Under the pieces are notes generated by a model. It saw nothing but the letters and a program-made list of their open reading frames with translations, did no database searches and was not told the DNA's origin. Below, one piece after another: positions 7,364 through 15,958 of a stretch of 64,000 nucleotides of DNA. The stretch covers positions 26,863-90,862 of the forward strand of contig NZ_KB908384.1 of NCBI RefSeq assembly GCF_000381005.1. Reading direction: 5' to 3'. How positions within the stretch are numbered: the first letter of the stretch is position 1; every line of letters begins with the position of its first letter. The position numbers were made by a program, and so were the translations under genes. Origin of the DNA: Selenomonas bovis DSM 23594. Its GTDB lineage: Bacteria > Bacillota > Negativicutes > Selenomonadales > Selenomonadaceae.

Positions 7364-10300
7364 GGAGGCGGCGCGCCCGCCGCAGCTCGGGTTCCGCCTC
7401 GCGCGGCTCGAGGTCTACAACTGGGGCACGTTTGACGGCGAGGTCTGGTCGCTCGCGCCCGAGGGCGCGACGTCGCTGCTCACGGGCGATGTCGGCTCGG
7501 GCAAATCGACGCTCGTCGACGCCATCATCACGCTGCTCGTGCCGCCGCGCCGCATCACCTACAACAAGGCGGCGGACGCGAGTGCAAAGGAGCGCAGTCT
7601 GAGCTCCTACGTGCGCGGCTACTACGCGCACCATTCGACGGCGGAGGGGACGAGCCGCCCCGAGGCGCTGCGCGACAAGCGGGAATACAGCGTGATCCTC
7701 GGCGTGTTCACCGACGAGAATTTCGGCCGCTCGGTCACGCTCGCACAGGTTTTCTGGTACAAGTCGGAGAGTGCGGCGACGCCGTCGCGCCTCTATGTGC
7801 TCGCGGAAAAGCCGCTCTCCATCGCGGAGCGTTTCTCGCGCCTCGGCGGCGATATGCGCGCGTTCCGCAAGCGGCTCGAGGCGGACGATTTCATCCATAC
7901 CTACGACGACTATCCGCTCTACGGTCGCGACTTCCGCAAGCTCTTCGGCATCCGGCAGGAGCAGGCGCTCGACCTCTTCCAGCAGACGATCTCTCTGAAG
8001 AAGGTGGACTCGCTCACGGAGTTCGTGCGCGCGAACATGCTCGAGACGCCGGACGCCGAGGGCCTGCTCGCGGGGCTCCTGCACCAGTTCCGCGATCTCG
8101 AGGCGGCGCATGCCTCGGTCGTGCGGGCCAGGGAGCAGCAGCAGCTCCTCGTGCCGGTGCGCGAGACGGGTGCGCGCTACCGCAGGCTGCGCAGTGAGCG
8201 AGAGACGTACGAGCGCATGGGTGAGGTGCTGCCCGCCTGGCTCGCACGGCGCGATATCGCCGCGCTCGCGGCGCAAGCGGAGGCGGCGGAGCAGCAGCGG
8301 CAGACGCTCTCGGGTGAGATTGCCGCGCTCGCGGATGAGCGGCGGGCGGCGGAGCGCAGGCTAGCCGCCGTGCGCGCAGGCCTTGCGCAGCAGGGCGGCG
8401 CGCGTCTCGCGGCACTCGAGGGGCAGCTCGCAGCGCTCGAGGAAAAGCAGGAAGCCCGGCGCGCGGCCGCCGCGCGCTATGAGGAAAGCGCGGCGGTGCT
8501 GGGGCTTGCCGTGCCGGAGACGGCGGCGGCGTTCGCGGCGAACCGCGCGCAGGCGCAGGCGGCTGCGGCTGCTGCGGAGGAAGAACTCGAGCAGGCGGAG
8601 GAGGAGCTCGCGGACCAGCAGGGGAATCTCAAGGAGGTCGAGGCGCGTCTCGCGCGGCTCGATGAGGAGATTGCCTCGCTGGCCGCGCGCAAGTCGAGCA
8701 TCCCCTCGGCTTTCGTGCGCCTGCGCGACGCGCTCGCGGAGGATCTCGGCCTCGCGGCGGCGGAGCTGCCGTTCGCGGGCGAGCTCATGGAGGTCCGCGC
8801 GGAGGAGTGCGCCTGGGAAGGGGCGCTCGAGCGTCTGCTGCACGGCTTCGCGCTCTCGTTGCTCGTGCCGGAGGCACACTACGGCGAGGTCGTCGGCTGG
8901 ATGGAACAGCATCGCCTCGCCGTGCGCCTCGTCTATTACCGCGCGGAGGACGCGCTGCCGCTCGCGGATTTCTCCGCGCTTTCGGAGGATGCTGCCTGCT
9001 GCAAGCTCGCCGTGCGGCAGGAGAGCCCGCTCGCGGGCTGGCTCACGCAGGAGCTCGCGCGGCGGTTCCGCCATACCTGCTGCGAGTCGCTGCGTGCGTT
9101 CCGCGCCGAGGACTATGCGCTCACGCGTGCGGGACAGGTGAAGACCGGCGGCCGCCGCCATGAGAAGGACGACCGCCGCGCCATCGACGACCGCCGCCAG
9201 TACGTCATGGGCTTCTCCAACCTGCGCAAGGTTGAGGCGCTTCGCCAGGAGGCCGCCGATCAGGCGCAGGAGCGCGAGGATTTAAAGGCGCTCCTGCGGC
9301 GCTGCAAGGCGCAGCGGAAAAAGGCACGCCAGTGCGGCGAGGCGGGCATGCGCCTCTCTGCAGCCGCTGCGTTCACGGCCATCGATACGGCCGATGTGGC
9401 GCGGGATATTCAGACGGCGCGCGCGGAGATCGCCGCGCTTCGGGCGGAGGATGACGCGGGTCAGAAGCTGCGCGGCGAGGAGCAGGAACTGCTCACGCGA
9501 CTCAGCGGCCTGCGCCGCGCCATCGAGAGCAGGCAGCGCACGCTGAGTCGCTGCGAGCTCGTGCTCGAGCAGCTGCAGGCCGACCGCGCGGCCGACCAGG
9601 CGGAGCTCGCGCGCACGGACGCGCTGGCCCTCGCGAAGGCGGAGCCGTTGCTCACGGCACACGCAGCAGACGCCTGGGGCGGGCGCACGTTCGCACACGA
9701 GGAGCGGCAGTCCCTGCAGAATAGTTACCAGAACTGGCTCGGGGCGCGGCAACGCGAGACGGCGCGGGAGCTCGAGACGGAGACGAGCCGCCTCGCGGCA
9801 GCGATGGAGGCGTTTAACCGCTCGTTCCCCGCGCAGGCGCGCGATCTCCTGCCGCGCCCCGAGGCGCAGGCGGAGTACGAGGCGCTCCTCGAGGATCTCG
9901 AGCGCGACGGCCTGCCTCAGTACGAGCGGCGGTTCCGCGCGCTGCTCGAGGAGAACACCATCAACCAGATGGCGCTCTTCTACGCGAATCTCAAACTGCG
10001 CGCGCAGGAAATCAAGGAACGCATCGCGAGCATCAACGCCTCGCTCAAGGGCATCGACTACGACGCGGGCCGCTACATCGAGATTTCCTGCGTGCATACG
10101 CACGTGCGTGCGGTGCAGGAATTCCGCCGCGCGCTCGACGCCTGCATGGCGGCGGCCGCCGATGCGCCGGACGGCTGCGGCGAGCAGCAGTACGCGCAGG
10201 TCGCGGCGCTCGCCTCGCGCCTGCGCGCCGACACCGAGGAGGACAAGCGCTGGCGGCGCGAGGTCGTCGACGTGCGCAACTGGTTCGACTTCGCGGCGGC

Positions 10301-10700
10301 CGAGTGCTGGCGCGAGACGGGTGAGGAGTACGAGCATTTCACCGACTCGGGCGGCAAGTCCGGCGGGCAGAAGGAAAAGCTCGCCTACACCATCCTCGCG
10401 GCGAGCATCGTCTATAACTTCGGCCTCGAGGGCAGCCACGCGGGCGAGCAGTCACTGCGCTTCGCCGTCATCGACGAGGCGTTCCTCAAGAGCTCCGACG
10501 CCTCCGCGCGCTTCGGCCTCAAGCTCTTCCAGCAGCTCGACCTCCAGCTCCTCGTCGTCACCCCGCTGCTCAAGATCCCGACCATCGCCCCCTTCGTCCA
10601 GCACGTCGGCTTCGTCTGGCAGGACGACGTGCAGCACCGCTCGTATCTCCGGAACATCAGCATCGAGGAATTCACGGCGGAGCAGGAGGGGCAGCGCTGA
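7350..10700 (+). CDS. SMC-like ATPase of Wadjet/Mks complex (JetC/MksB)
   Basis: A 1,116-residue SMC-type ATPase. The N-terminal head has Walker A GDVGSGKST (about residue 48). Long Ala/Glu/Arg coiled-coil arms run through about residues 280-430 and 620-800, with a hinge-like stretch between. The C-terminal head has the ABC signature DSGGKSGGQKEKLAY and Walker B FAVIDEAFLK. All ATPase motifs look intact. ATG 7350 is preferred over 7344 because the AGAGGAGG ribosome site abuts the earlier codon. It overlaps jetB by 14 bases. The operon ends here at a strong terminator, and the next gene is on the opposite strand, so JetD (DUF3322/DUF2220, Toprim-like nuclease) is not encoded. The complex may be an Mks-type condensin rather than a plasmid-cleaving Wadjet. 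Confidence 0.9.
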   Translation: MDLFEEAARPPQLGFRLARLEVYNWGTFDGEVWSLAPEGATSLLTGDVGSGKSTLVDAIITLLVPPRRITYNKAADASAKERSLSSYVRGYYAHHSTAEGTSRPEALRDKREYSVILGVFTDENFGRSVTLAQVFWYKSESAATPSRLYVLAEKPLSIAERFSRLGGDMRAFRKRLEADDFIHTYDDYPLYGRDFRKLFGIRQEQALDLFQQTISLKKVDSLTEFVRANMLETPDAEGLLAGLLHQFRDLEAAHASVVRAREQQQLLVPVRETGARYRRLRSERETYERMGEVLPAWLARRDIAALAAQAEAAEQQRQTLSGEIAALADERRAAERRLAAVRAGLAQQGGARLAALEGQLAALEEKQEARRAAAARYEESAAVLGLAVPETAAAFAANRAQAQAAAAAAEEELEQAEEELADQQGNLKEVEARLARLDEEIASLAARKSSIPSAFVRLRDALAEDLGLAAAELPFAGELMEVRAEECAWEGALERLLHGFALSLLVPEAHYGEVVGWMEQHRLAVRLVYYRAEDALPLADFSALSEDAACCKLAVRQESPLAGWLTQELARRFRHTCCESLRAFRAEDYALTRAGQVKTGGRRHEKDDRRAIDDRRQYVMGFSNLRKVEALRQEAADQAQEREDLKALLRRCKAQRKKARQCGEAGMRLSAAAAFTAIDTADVARDIQTARAEIAALRAEDDAGQKLRGEEQELLTRLSGLRRAIESRQRTLSRCELVLEQLQADRAADQAELARTDALALAKAEPLLTAHAADAWGGRTFAHEERQSLQNSYQNWLGARQRETARELETETSRLAAAMEAFNRSFPAQARDLLPRPEAQAEYEALLEDLERDGLPQYERRFRALLEENTINQMALFYANLKLRAQEIKERIASINASLKGIDYDAGRYIEISCVHTHVRAVQEFRRALDACMAAAADAPDGCGEQQYAQVAALASRLRADTEEDKRWRREVVDVRNWFDFAAAECWRETGEEYEHFTDSGGKSGGQKEKLAYTILAASIVYNFGLEGSHAGEQSLRFAVIDEAFLKSSDASARFGLKLFQQLDLQLLVVTPLLKIPTIAPFVQHVGFVWQDDVQHRSYLRNISIEEFTAEQEGQR

Positions 10701-10727
10701 CAACTGTTCTCGTTCGGCGATAGCAGG

Positions 10728-10768
10728 AAGAGCCTCCATTGATAGGCTTTATCAATGGAGGCTCTTTT
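10728..10768 (+). terminator. Terminator after the jetABC operon
   Basis: A 17-base stem (AAGAGCCTCCATTGATA and its complement) with a short loop, followed by TTTTT. The A-rich left side means it could also serve the convergent minus-strand gene, which ends at its edge. Confidence 0.85.
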
Positions 10769-12568
10769 TCACGGTGCCAATGCAACCGATGCTTGCCCGC
10801 CCTGCGGCTCGGCAACCGCGGGCGGCGTGATGGCAAGCTTGCCGTGCTCGGTGCGGAAACGTTCCGGTCGGGCGTCATATTCCGGTCTGGCGATGTCGTT
10901 CTCCGGCAGCATGTGCCCTGTCTGGATGCCCATGAGTGAACATATGAGGTCATAGAGGAGATCGTTCGTGAAATAGGCGCTGCGGTGCGAGGCGAGCGTG
11001 GCCCATTGATCCTGGTGAGCGCTGCGGAAGGCCGGCGAAGCGAGGATGTAGAAAGGGATATAGGTCATTTCCGGGAGATAGCTATTGCTGTCGTGCATTA
11101 TCCCATGGTCGATGCCCTCGCTGTGGTCAGAGAGATAAATCAGGCATTGGAAGTTGGGAAACCAGCGGACGCTCTCGTAAATCTGGTTCATGATTTTGTC
11201 ATTGTAGGCGACAGTATTGTCATATTGGTCTGTGATAGTTGCGGTGCCGAAGGGGTGAAAGTCTTCGGGGTATCTGCAAGGATAGGGATTATGAGAGCCG
11301 TTCAGATGAAGGATCAGCAATGTTCTGTCTGTCGAGGCGATAGGGATGGATTTTAGTTCCTTTACGATATCGCCGTCTTCCACACGGAAATTTAACCGTT
11401 CCTGCCCCCGGTTGGAAAACTGCTGGGGATGAAGCCAGAGCGCATCATCGCATTCATCTTCGATTGCAGTGACTGCGGTTGAGTACAGGCCAAATTTTCC
11501 TTGGTTGCTACGCATGATGGTGCGGATTCCCGCGGCCCGCGCCGTCTCTGGGAGGGTAGCCGCATCCTGCAGGGACAGGTCCATGTACTGGTTTTTTTCC
11601 GTAAGGGCATAGGAGAGCGCTTGGACTGTGCTCACATAATTAGCATACGCGTTGGTGAAAAGAAGGCAATCGTCGTCCGCTGCCTTGGCGCGCAGCCAAG
11701 GTGTAGTATCGCGTTCGTAGCCGTAGGCAGACATGTGAAGCCGGTTCTCTGACTCGCCGATGACGAGGACGAAGAGGCCGGGACGAGTCTCCTGACTGAG
11801 CTCTTTCAGGCGCGCCTGCCGCGTCGGCGCTGCCTGCAGAAAAGTTTCTTGTGTCTTGAGCGCTTCAGAGGTGTCGTTTACGACAGTTACATAGAGGTTG
11901 TTCGAGGTGTGAGGCAGGAGGACACAGACGAGCAGTAAGTATAATGCGGTATAGCGTCTCTTTGGGGGGGGACATGTGTCAGCGCAGTTGCGGGAAAACC
12001 AGGAGGCTGTGGCGTAGAGGAGGCAGAGGAGGACGACGAGAAGACCGGAATGCAGCGGCGTCAGGGTGTCCTTGAGGTATTGCAGGGCTTCTACGGGATA
12101 TGTCTGGAGAATCACCAATACCGTATCGGCACTCAGGAGCGCGTGGGTGTGCAGTCCGTATGCCCAGAAGAGTAGTGGTGGGAAGAAGAAGAGTACTGCT
12201 GCCGTGAAGCGTACGAGGCATAGCAGGAGGTTCCGGCCGCAACTGGCCAAAAGTTGCAGAAGGCAAAGGACGAGGGAGGAGAGTAGCATGCTGAAGGCAA
12301 GTGTGATGAGGGAGAGCTCTATGGGGAATGCCTGCGTGCGTGCCGTCAGCATGGGCAGCAGGAGCACAGAGGCATAGAACGCGGTGCCGACGAGCCAGCG
12401 CTGCAGGAAGGCGCGTGTGGGGAAGAGCATATAGCCTACGATGCCTCCGATGCCTCCGATGCAAAGAGTGAGGCAGGGAATCGAAAAGGAAGGGAGCAGC
12501 CACAGGCTGAGAAAGCATAGGATCAGGCAGAGCTCTAGACAGCGGAATGTTTTTTTGCGAATGATCAT
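10769..12568 (-). CDS. Phosphoethanolamine transferase, sulfatase superfamily (EptA/MCR-like)
   Basis: A 599-residue inner-membrane enzyme. About five N-terminal membrane segments (residues 10-190) precede a periplasmic alkaline-phosphatase-fold domain. Motifs include VLVIGESENRLHMSAYGYER (metal-binding Glu), a likely Thr nucleophile in NYVSTVQAL, the substrate-region HLNGSHNPYPCRYPEDF and YLSDHSEGI (metal ligands). The family transfers phosphoethanolamine from phosphatidylethanolamine to lipid A, LPS core or other glycans; the acceptor here is unknown. Its presence supports an LPS-bearing outer membrane. GGGAGGTCC precedes the ATG and a promoter lies at 12,645-12,673. Base composition is more AT-rich than its neighbours, which could indicate acquisition by transfer. 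Family members can alter cationic-peptide susceptibility, but nothing here shows that it does. Confidence 0.85.
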   Translation of the reverse strand: MIIRKKTFRCLELCLILCFLSLWLLPSFSIPCLTLCIGGIGGIVGYMLFPTRAFLQRWLVGTAFYASVLLLPMLTARTQAFPIELSLITLAFSMLLSSLVLCLLQLLASCGRNLLLCLVRFTAAVLFFFPPLLFWAYGLHTHALLSADTVLVILQTYPVEALQYLKDTLTPLHSGLLVVLLCLLYATASWFSRNCADTCPPPKRRYTALYLLLVCVLLPHTSNNLYVTVVNDTSEALKTQETFLQAAPTRQARLKELSQETRPGLFVLVIGESENRLHMSAYGYERDTTPWLRAKAADDDCLLFTNAYANYVSTVQALSYALTEKNQYMDLSLQDAATLPETARAAGIRTIMRSNQGKFGLYSTAVTAIEDECDDALWLHPQQFSNRGQERLNFRVEDGDIVKELKSIPIASTDRTLLILHLNGSHNPYPCRYPEDFHPFGTATITDQYDNTVAYNDKIMNQIYESVRWFPNFQCLIYLSDHSEGIDHGIMHDSNSYLPEMTYIPFYILASPAFRSAHQDQWATLASHRSAYFTNDLLYDLICSLMGIQTGHMLPENDIARPEYDARPERFRTEHGKLAITPPAVAEPQGGQASVALAP

Positions 12569-12644
12569 GAGGACCTCCCGGAGAGATAGCGTGCAACTTT
12601 GCAGGTTGCGTTTTCAAGGCGGGGAAACGAGGATACATATACTG

Positions 12645-12673
12645 ATTCTAATAAGAAAATAATTAAAAGTCAA
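12645..12673 (-). promoter_or_regulatory. Promoter of the phosphoethanolamine transferase gene
   Basis: Minus-strand TTGACT (12,668-12,673), 17-base spacer, TAGAAT (12,645-12,650). Confidence 0.7.
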
Positions 12674-12723
12674 GGAGTCCGATCAAGTGAAGCGAGGAGC
12701 GTGCGTCGGCGCGCTGCTCTGGT

Positions 12724-13614
12724 TCAGCCGCGGCAGCGGATGAGTTCCTCGGAGAGGCGGCGGTATTTCCCGCCGTAGATGCTTTCTTTCGCCCAGAGGA
12801 AGTCGAAGTCATGCCGGATGGGGAAGCCCGGGAGCGGGAGATCCCGCAGGACGCCGCGCGCGATGCCGTCCTGCGCCGCGATGCGGTAGAGGAAGGAGAT
12901 GCCGCAGTCCTCCTCGAGGAGGGAGAGGATGGAGTGCATGTTGCCGATCTCGAGGAAGTGGCGGAAGTCCTCCACGCGCAGGCCCGCGAGCGCGAGGCTG
13001 CGCGTGAGGATCTCGCGCGTACCGGAGCCCTGTTCCCGCACGAGCAGGCGCTCGGCGAGGAGGTCGGAGAAGGCGCGCGGCGCGCCGTCTGGGAACTGGT
13101 GCGCGGCGGCGCAGACGCCGATGAAGTCCTCGCGGCCGAAGCGCAGGTGGGCGTAGCGCTCCTTCGGGTAGTAGCCCTCGACGAGTGCGAGCTGGATGCG
13201 GCCGGCGTCGAGCAGGTGCAGGAGCTGCTGCGTGTTGGCGAAGCGCAGGTGGATGTTGAGTTCCGGGTGCGCGGCGAGGAGGCGGGCGAGCGGCTGGACG
13301 ATGGCGTATTCGCCGATGGTCATCGTGACGCCGAGCGAGAGCTCCTCGATGCCCGCGGGGAGGCTCGAGAGCTCGGCTCGGAGGGCGCGCTCGTCGTTTT
13401 CGAGCGCGGTGAGGCGGCGGCGCAGGATCTCGCCGGCGCGCGTGAGCGTGAGCTGCTTGCCCTCATAGAGGAAGAGGCGGACGCGGTAGGCGGCCTCGAG
13501 GCAGCGGATGTGCTGGGAGACGGCGGGCTGGGTGATGTTGAGGCGATGCGCGGCCTGGGTGTAGTTCATCGTTTCGCAGACGGTCAGGAAGGTCCTGACG
13601 CGGTAGTCGAGCAT
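12724..13614 (-). CDS. LysR-family transcriptional regulator
   Basis: A 296-residue regulator. The N-terminal winged helix-turn-helix reads FLTVCETMNYTQAAHRLNIT then QPAVSQHI (residues 10-37), and the C-terminal periplasmic-binding-like effector domain spans about 90-290. The start MLDYRVRTF at 13,614 is the family's normal N-terminus; a longer in-frame reading from 13,737 is out of family. It is transcribed away from nfo, and such regulators often control their divergent neighbour, but an endonuclease IV gene is an unlikely target. CysB/CysL-like features suggest an anion or metabolite effector; this is not resolvable. Confidence 0.88.
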   Translation of the reverse strand: MLDYRVRTFLTVCETMNYTQAAHRLNITQPAVSQHIRCLEAAYRVRLFLYEGKQLTLTRAGEILRRRLTALENDERALRAELSSLPAGIEELSLGVTMTIGEYAIVQPLARLLAAHPELNIHLRFANTQQLLHLLDAGRIQLALVEGYYPKERYAHLRFGREDFIGVCAAAHQFPDGAPRAFSDLLAERLLVREQGSGTREILTRSLALAGLRVEDFRHFLEIGNMHSILSLLEEDCGISFLYRIAAQDGIARGVLRDLPLPGFPIRHDFDFLWAKESIYGGKYRRLSEELIRCRG

Positions 13615-13708
13615 GGCGGTCACGTTCCTTTCGGGAATCTTGTGCGGGAACTGCGGCTGGAAAGAGGCATGCCTGTTGGCGGGGGCGTTCTTCCAGGCTG
13701 TTGTTTCC

Positions 13709-13737
13709 ATCCTAGCACGGCGCAGGCGGCGCGGCAA
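13709..13737 (-). promoter_or_regulatory. Promoter of the LysR gene
   Basis: Minus-strand TTGCCG (13,732-13,737), 17-base spacer, extended -10 TGCTAGGAT (TAGGAT at 13,709-13,714). The divergent 322-base spacer (13,615-13,936) also holds a weaker plus-strand candidate, TTGTTG-17-TAGGAT at 13,840-13,868, for nfo. I see no gene in it. Confidence 0.5.
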
Positions 13738-13936
13738 GCGGACGGTGCGAGGCGGTGCAGATTCTCGCCTGCAAGAAACGGCAAATCCTGTGGATTGCCT
13801 GCATGCAAGCGGCGGTGCGCGGATTTTCCCGCCGCCGTCTTGTTGCCGCGTGCGGTTGGTGGTAGGATAGGGGAGGTATGGCCCGCGGCGCTTGTTTTGC
13901 CGTGGGCGGAGCGCAGGCTTGCGGGGAGGAGACAGG

Positions 13937-14836
13937 ATGGAGACATTTTACATCGGGGCGCATGTGTCGTCCGCGAAGGGCTATGAGGCGATGGGGCGCG
14001 AGGCGGTCGCGCTCGGCGCGAATACGCTCGCGTTTTTCACGCGCAATCCGCGCGGCGGCCGCGCGAAGGCGCTCGCTGCGGAGGATGTGGCGGCGTTTCG
14101 CGCGCTTGCGCGCGCGCAGGGCTTCGGGCCAATCGTCGCGCACGCGCCGTATACGCTGAACGCCTGCGCGGCGAAGGAGTCGCTGCGGACGTTCGCGCGG
14201 GAGACGCTCGCGGATGATCTCGCGCGTCTCGAGGCGACGCCGGGGAATCTCTACAATTTCCATCCGGGCAGCCATGTAGGGCAGGGCGCGGCGCGCGGCA
14301 TCGAGCTCATCGCGGCGGCGCTCAACGCGGTGCTCCGCTCGGAACAGCATACGACGGTGCTGCTCGAGACGATGGCGGGCAAGGGCACGGAGGTCGGACG
14401 GAGCTTCGAGGAGCTCGCGGCCATCCTCGCGCGCGTCGAGCGCAGGGAGAAGATGGGCGTCTGTCTCGATACCTGCCATGTCTGGGACGCGGGCTACGAT
14501 ATCGCGGGCGATCTCGACGGCGTGCTCGCCGAGTTCGACGCGGTCATCGGGCTCGGGCGGCTGCGCGCCATTCATCTCAACGACAGCCTGAACGAACGCG
14601 GCGCGCGCAAGGACCGCCACGCGCGTATCGGCGAGGGCTGCATCGGCCTCGCGGCGCTCACGCGCGTCGTGAATCATCCGCGGCTGCGCGGCCTGCCGTT
14701 CATCCTCGAGACGCCGAACGACCACGCGGGCTACGCGCGAGAGATCGCGCTGCTGCGCGCGGCGCGGCAGACATCAGGCGAGGCGCACTCAGCATGCGCC
14801 GCAGAAGTTGCAGGAAAGGAAGGGAGCGCAGTATGA
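13937..14836 (+). CDS. nfo: Endonuclease IV (AP endonuclease)
   Basis: Cleaves abasic sites in base-excision repair using three zinc ions. The 299-residue TIM barrel carries zinc-ligand motifs NFHPGSH (His), [11 protein letters not shown] (Glu), [14 protein letters not shown] (Asp/His), [16 protein letters not shown] (His/Asp/His) and ILETPN (Glu), so the full set is visible. The start [11 protein letters not shown] has GGGGAGGAG upstream; the 15-codon extension from 13,892 is out of family. Its stop overlaps the ATG of the deacetylase gene, so the two are co-transcribed. Confidence 0.96.
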   Translation: METFYIGAHVSSAKGYEAMGREAVALGANTLAFFTRNPRGGRAKALAAEDVAAFRALARAQGFGPIVAHAPYTLNACAAKESLRTFARETLADDLARLEATPGNLYNFHPGSHVGQGAARGIELIAAALNAVLRSEQHTTVLLETMAGKGTEVGRSFEELAAILARVERREKMGVCLDTCHVWDAGYDIAGDLDGVLAEFDAVIGLGRLRAIHLNDSLNERGARKDRHARIGEGCIGLAALTRVVNHPRLRGLPFILETPNDHAGYAREIALLRAARQTSGEAHSACAAEVAGKEGSAV

Positions 14837-15729
14837 TGGGGAAACGATGGTTGGCCGGGCTGCTCTTTGGCGTGCTGCTCGTAGCGGCGGCAGGCTGCGG
14901 AGCACCTGCGGGCGCGGGAGACGACACGGGAGACGGCGCAGCGCAGGAGGACGCAGAGCGCGCGGCGGCAGAGGAGCCCGCGCGCGTGCTGGCGGCGGAT
15001 GATCTCTCGAATCTGCAGCTTGCGGCGCCTGACGTGCCGGTCTATGACACGCATACGCTCGCAGAGCGGCAGGCGCAGGGCCTCGCGGTGACGCTGCCGG
15101 AGCTCGCGCCGTACCGCGAGGGCAAGGTCGCGTATCTGACGTTCGACGACGGCCCCGATGACAAGAATACGCCGGCGGTGCTCGATGTGCTCAAGGAGGC
15201 GGGCATCAAGGCGACGTTCTACGTCACGGGCGCGCAGGCGAAGGCGCATCCCGAGGTCCTGCGGCGCATCTACGATGATGGCCACGCGATCGGCAACCAC
15301 AGCTACGACCACCGCTATGAGAAACTCTATCCGTCGGTGGACGGGTTTTTCCGCGAGATGGCGCAGACGGATGAGATCATCTATGAGATCCTCGGCGTGC
15401 GCCCGCTCATCCTGCGTGCGCCGGGCGGGCGCATCGGCCATTTCACAGCCGCCTACGCGCCCGCGCTCAAGGTGCACGGCTACGTCGAGCACGACTGGAA
15501 CGTGAGCTCGGCGGACGCCGCGCCCGGCCATCCCGTCGCGCAGGATTTCATCGACAACATCGCGGGCGAGACGGAGGGCGAGGCGACGGCGCACACGGCC
15601 ATCATCCTCATGCATTCCTCCGAAGGACACGAGGAGACGGTCAAGGCGCTGCCCGAGATCATCCGTCTCCTCAGGGAAAAGGGCTATGTGTTCGGCGTCG
15701 TGACGCCGATGACGCCGCAGCCTTGGTGA
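14833..15729 (+). CDS. Polysaccharide deacetylase-family lipoprotein
   Basis: A 298-residue CE4/NodB-fold protein. A lipoprotein signal (LLVAAAGC) gives an expected lipidated Cys near residue 20, followed by an Ala/Glu/Asp-rich linker and the catalytic domain from about residue 90. Motif 1 TFDDGPD and motif 2 NHSYDH supply the metal-binding Asp/His/His, LRAPGG gives the third motif and ILMHSSEG the last. Likely substrates are peptidoglycan or an exopolysaccharide outside the cytoplasmic membrane. ATG 14,833 overlaps the nfo stop (ATGA). An attenuator-like terminator follows. Confidence 0.88.
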   Translation: MMGKRWLAGLLFGVLLVAAAGCGAPAGAGDDTGDGAAQEDAERAAAEEPARVLAADDLSNLQLAAPDVPVYDTHTLAERQAQGLAVTLPELAPYREGKVAYLTFDDGPDDKNTPAVLDVLKEAGIKATFYVTGAQAKAHPEVLRRIYDDGHAIGNHSYDHRYEKLYPSVDGFFREMAQTDEIIYEILGVRPLILRAPGGRIGHFTAAYAPALKVHGYVEHDWNVSSADAAPGHPVAQDFIDNIAGETEGEATAHTAIILMHSSEGHEETVKALPEIIRLLREKGYVFGVVTPMTPQPW

Positions 15730-15756
15730 GCCGCGGAAGCGCGCGGCGCATGATAT

Positions 15757-15796
15757 CCGCTCGGCGGGAATCTCCCTGCCGAGTGGATTTTCTTTT
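15757..15796 (+). terminator. Terminator after nfo-deacetylase
   Basis: Stem CCGCTCGGCGGGA/TCCCTGCCGAGTGG with a three-base loop, followed by a T-rich tract. Confidence 0.7.
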
Positions 15797-15817
15797 TCCT
15801 CGGGCGGATTTTTATAG

Positions 15818-15823
15818 TATAAT
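15818..15823 (+). promoter_or_regulatory. -10 box upstream of iorAB
   Basis: Perfect TATAAT in AT-rich sequence about 135 bases upstream of iorA. No convincing -35 box is seen. Confidence 0.45.
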
Positions 15824-15848
15824 GGATGCGTATGCTTGATTTTGTGTA

Positions 15849-15939
15849 AGGAACTGCTGATGAAATGAGGTGCCCTGGAGCCGCGCGTCTGCGCGGCTGG
15901 GGCGCGAGGCGCGGCAGGAAAGCCGCGCGCAGCGGTTCC
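15849..15939 (+). repeat. Dispersed palindromic repeat, copy 2
   Basis: AGGAACTGCTGATGAAATG at the left shares its sequence with copy 1. The near-complementary AGCGGTTCC lies at 15,931-15,939 with a GC-rich hairpin between. It sits in the untranslated leader of iorA. Confidence 0.55.
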
Positions 15940-15958
15940 GTGTAGGGGAGACAGGAGA

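Noticed and set aside
5052..10700. Complete four-gene Wadjet system
   Set aside because: No JetD-like frame follows JetC or precedes JetA; only three subunits are present.
10769..12568. Sulfatase or lipoteichoic-acid synthase
   Set aside because: The ESENRLHMSAYGY and GSHNPYPCRYP motifs and the five N-terminal helices fit phosphoethanolamine transferases better than LtaS or sulfatases.
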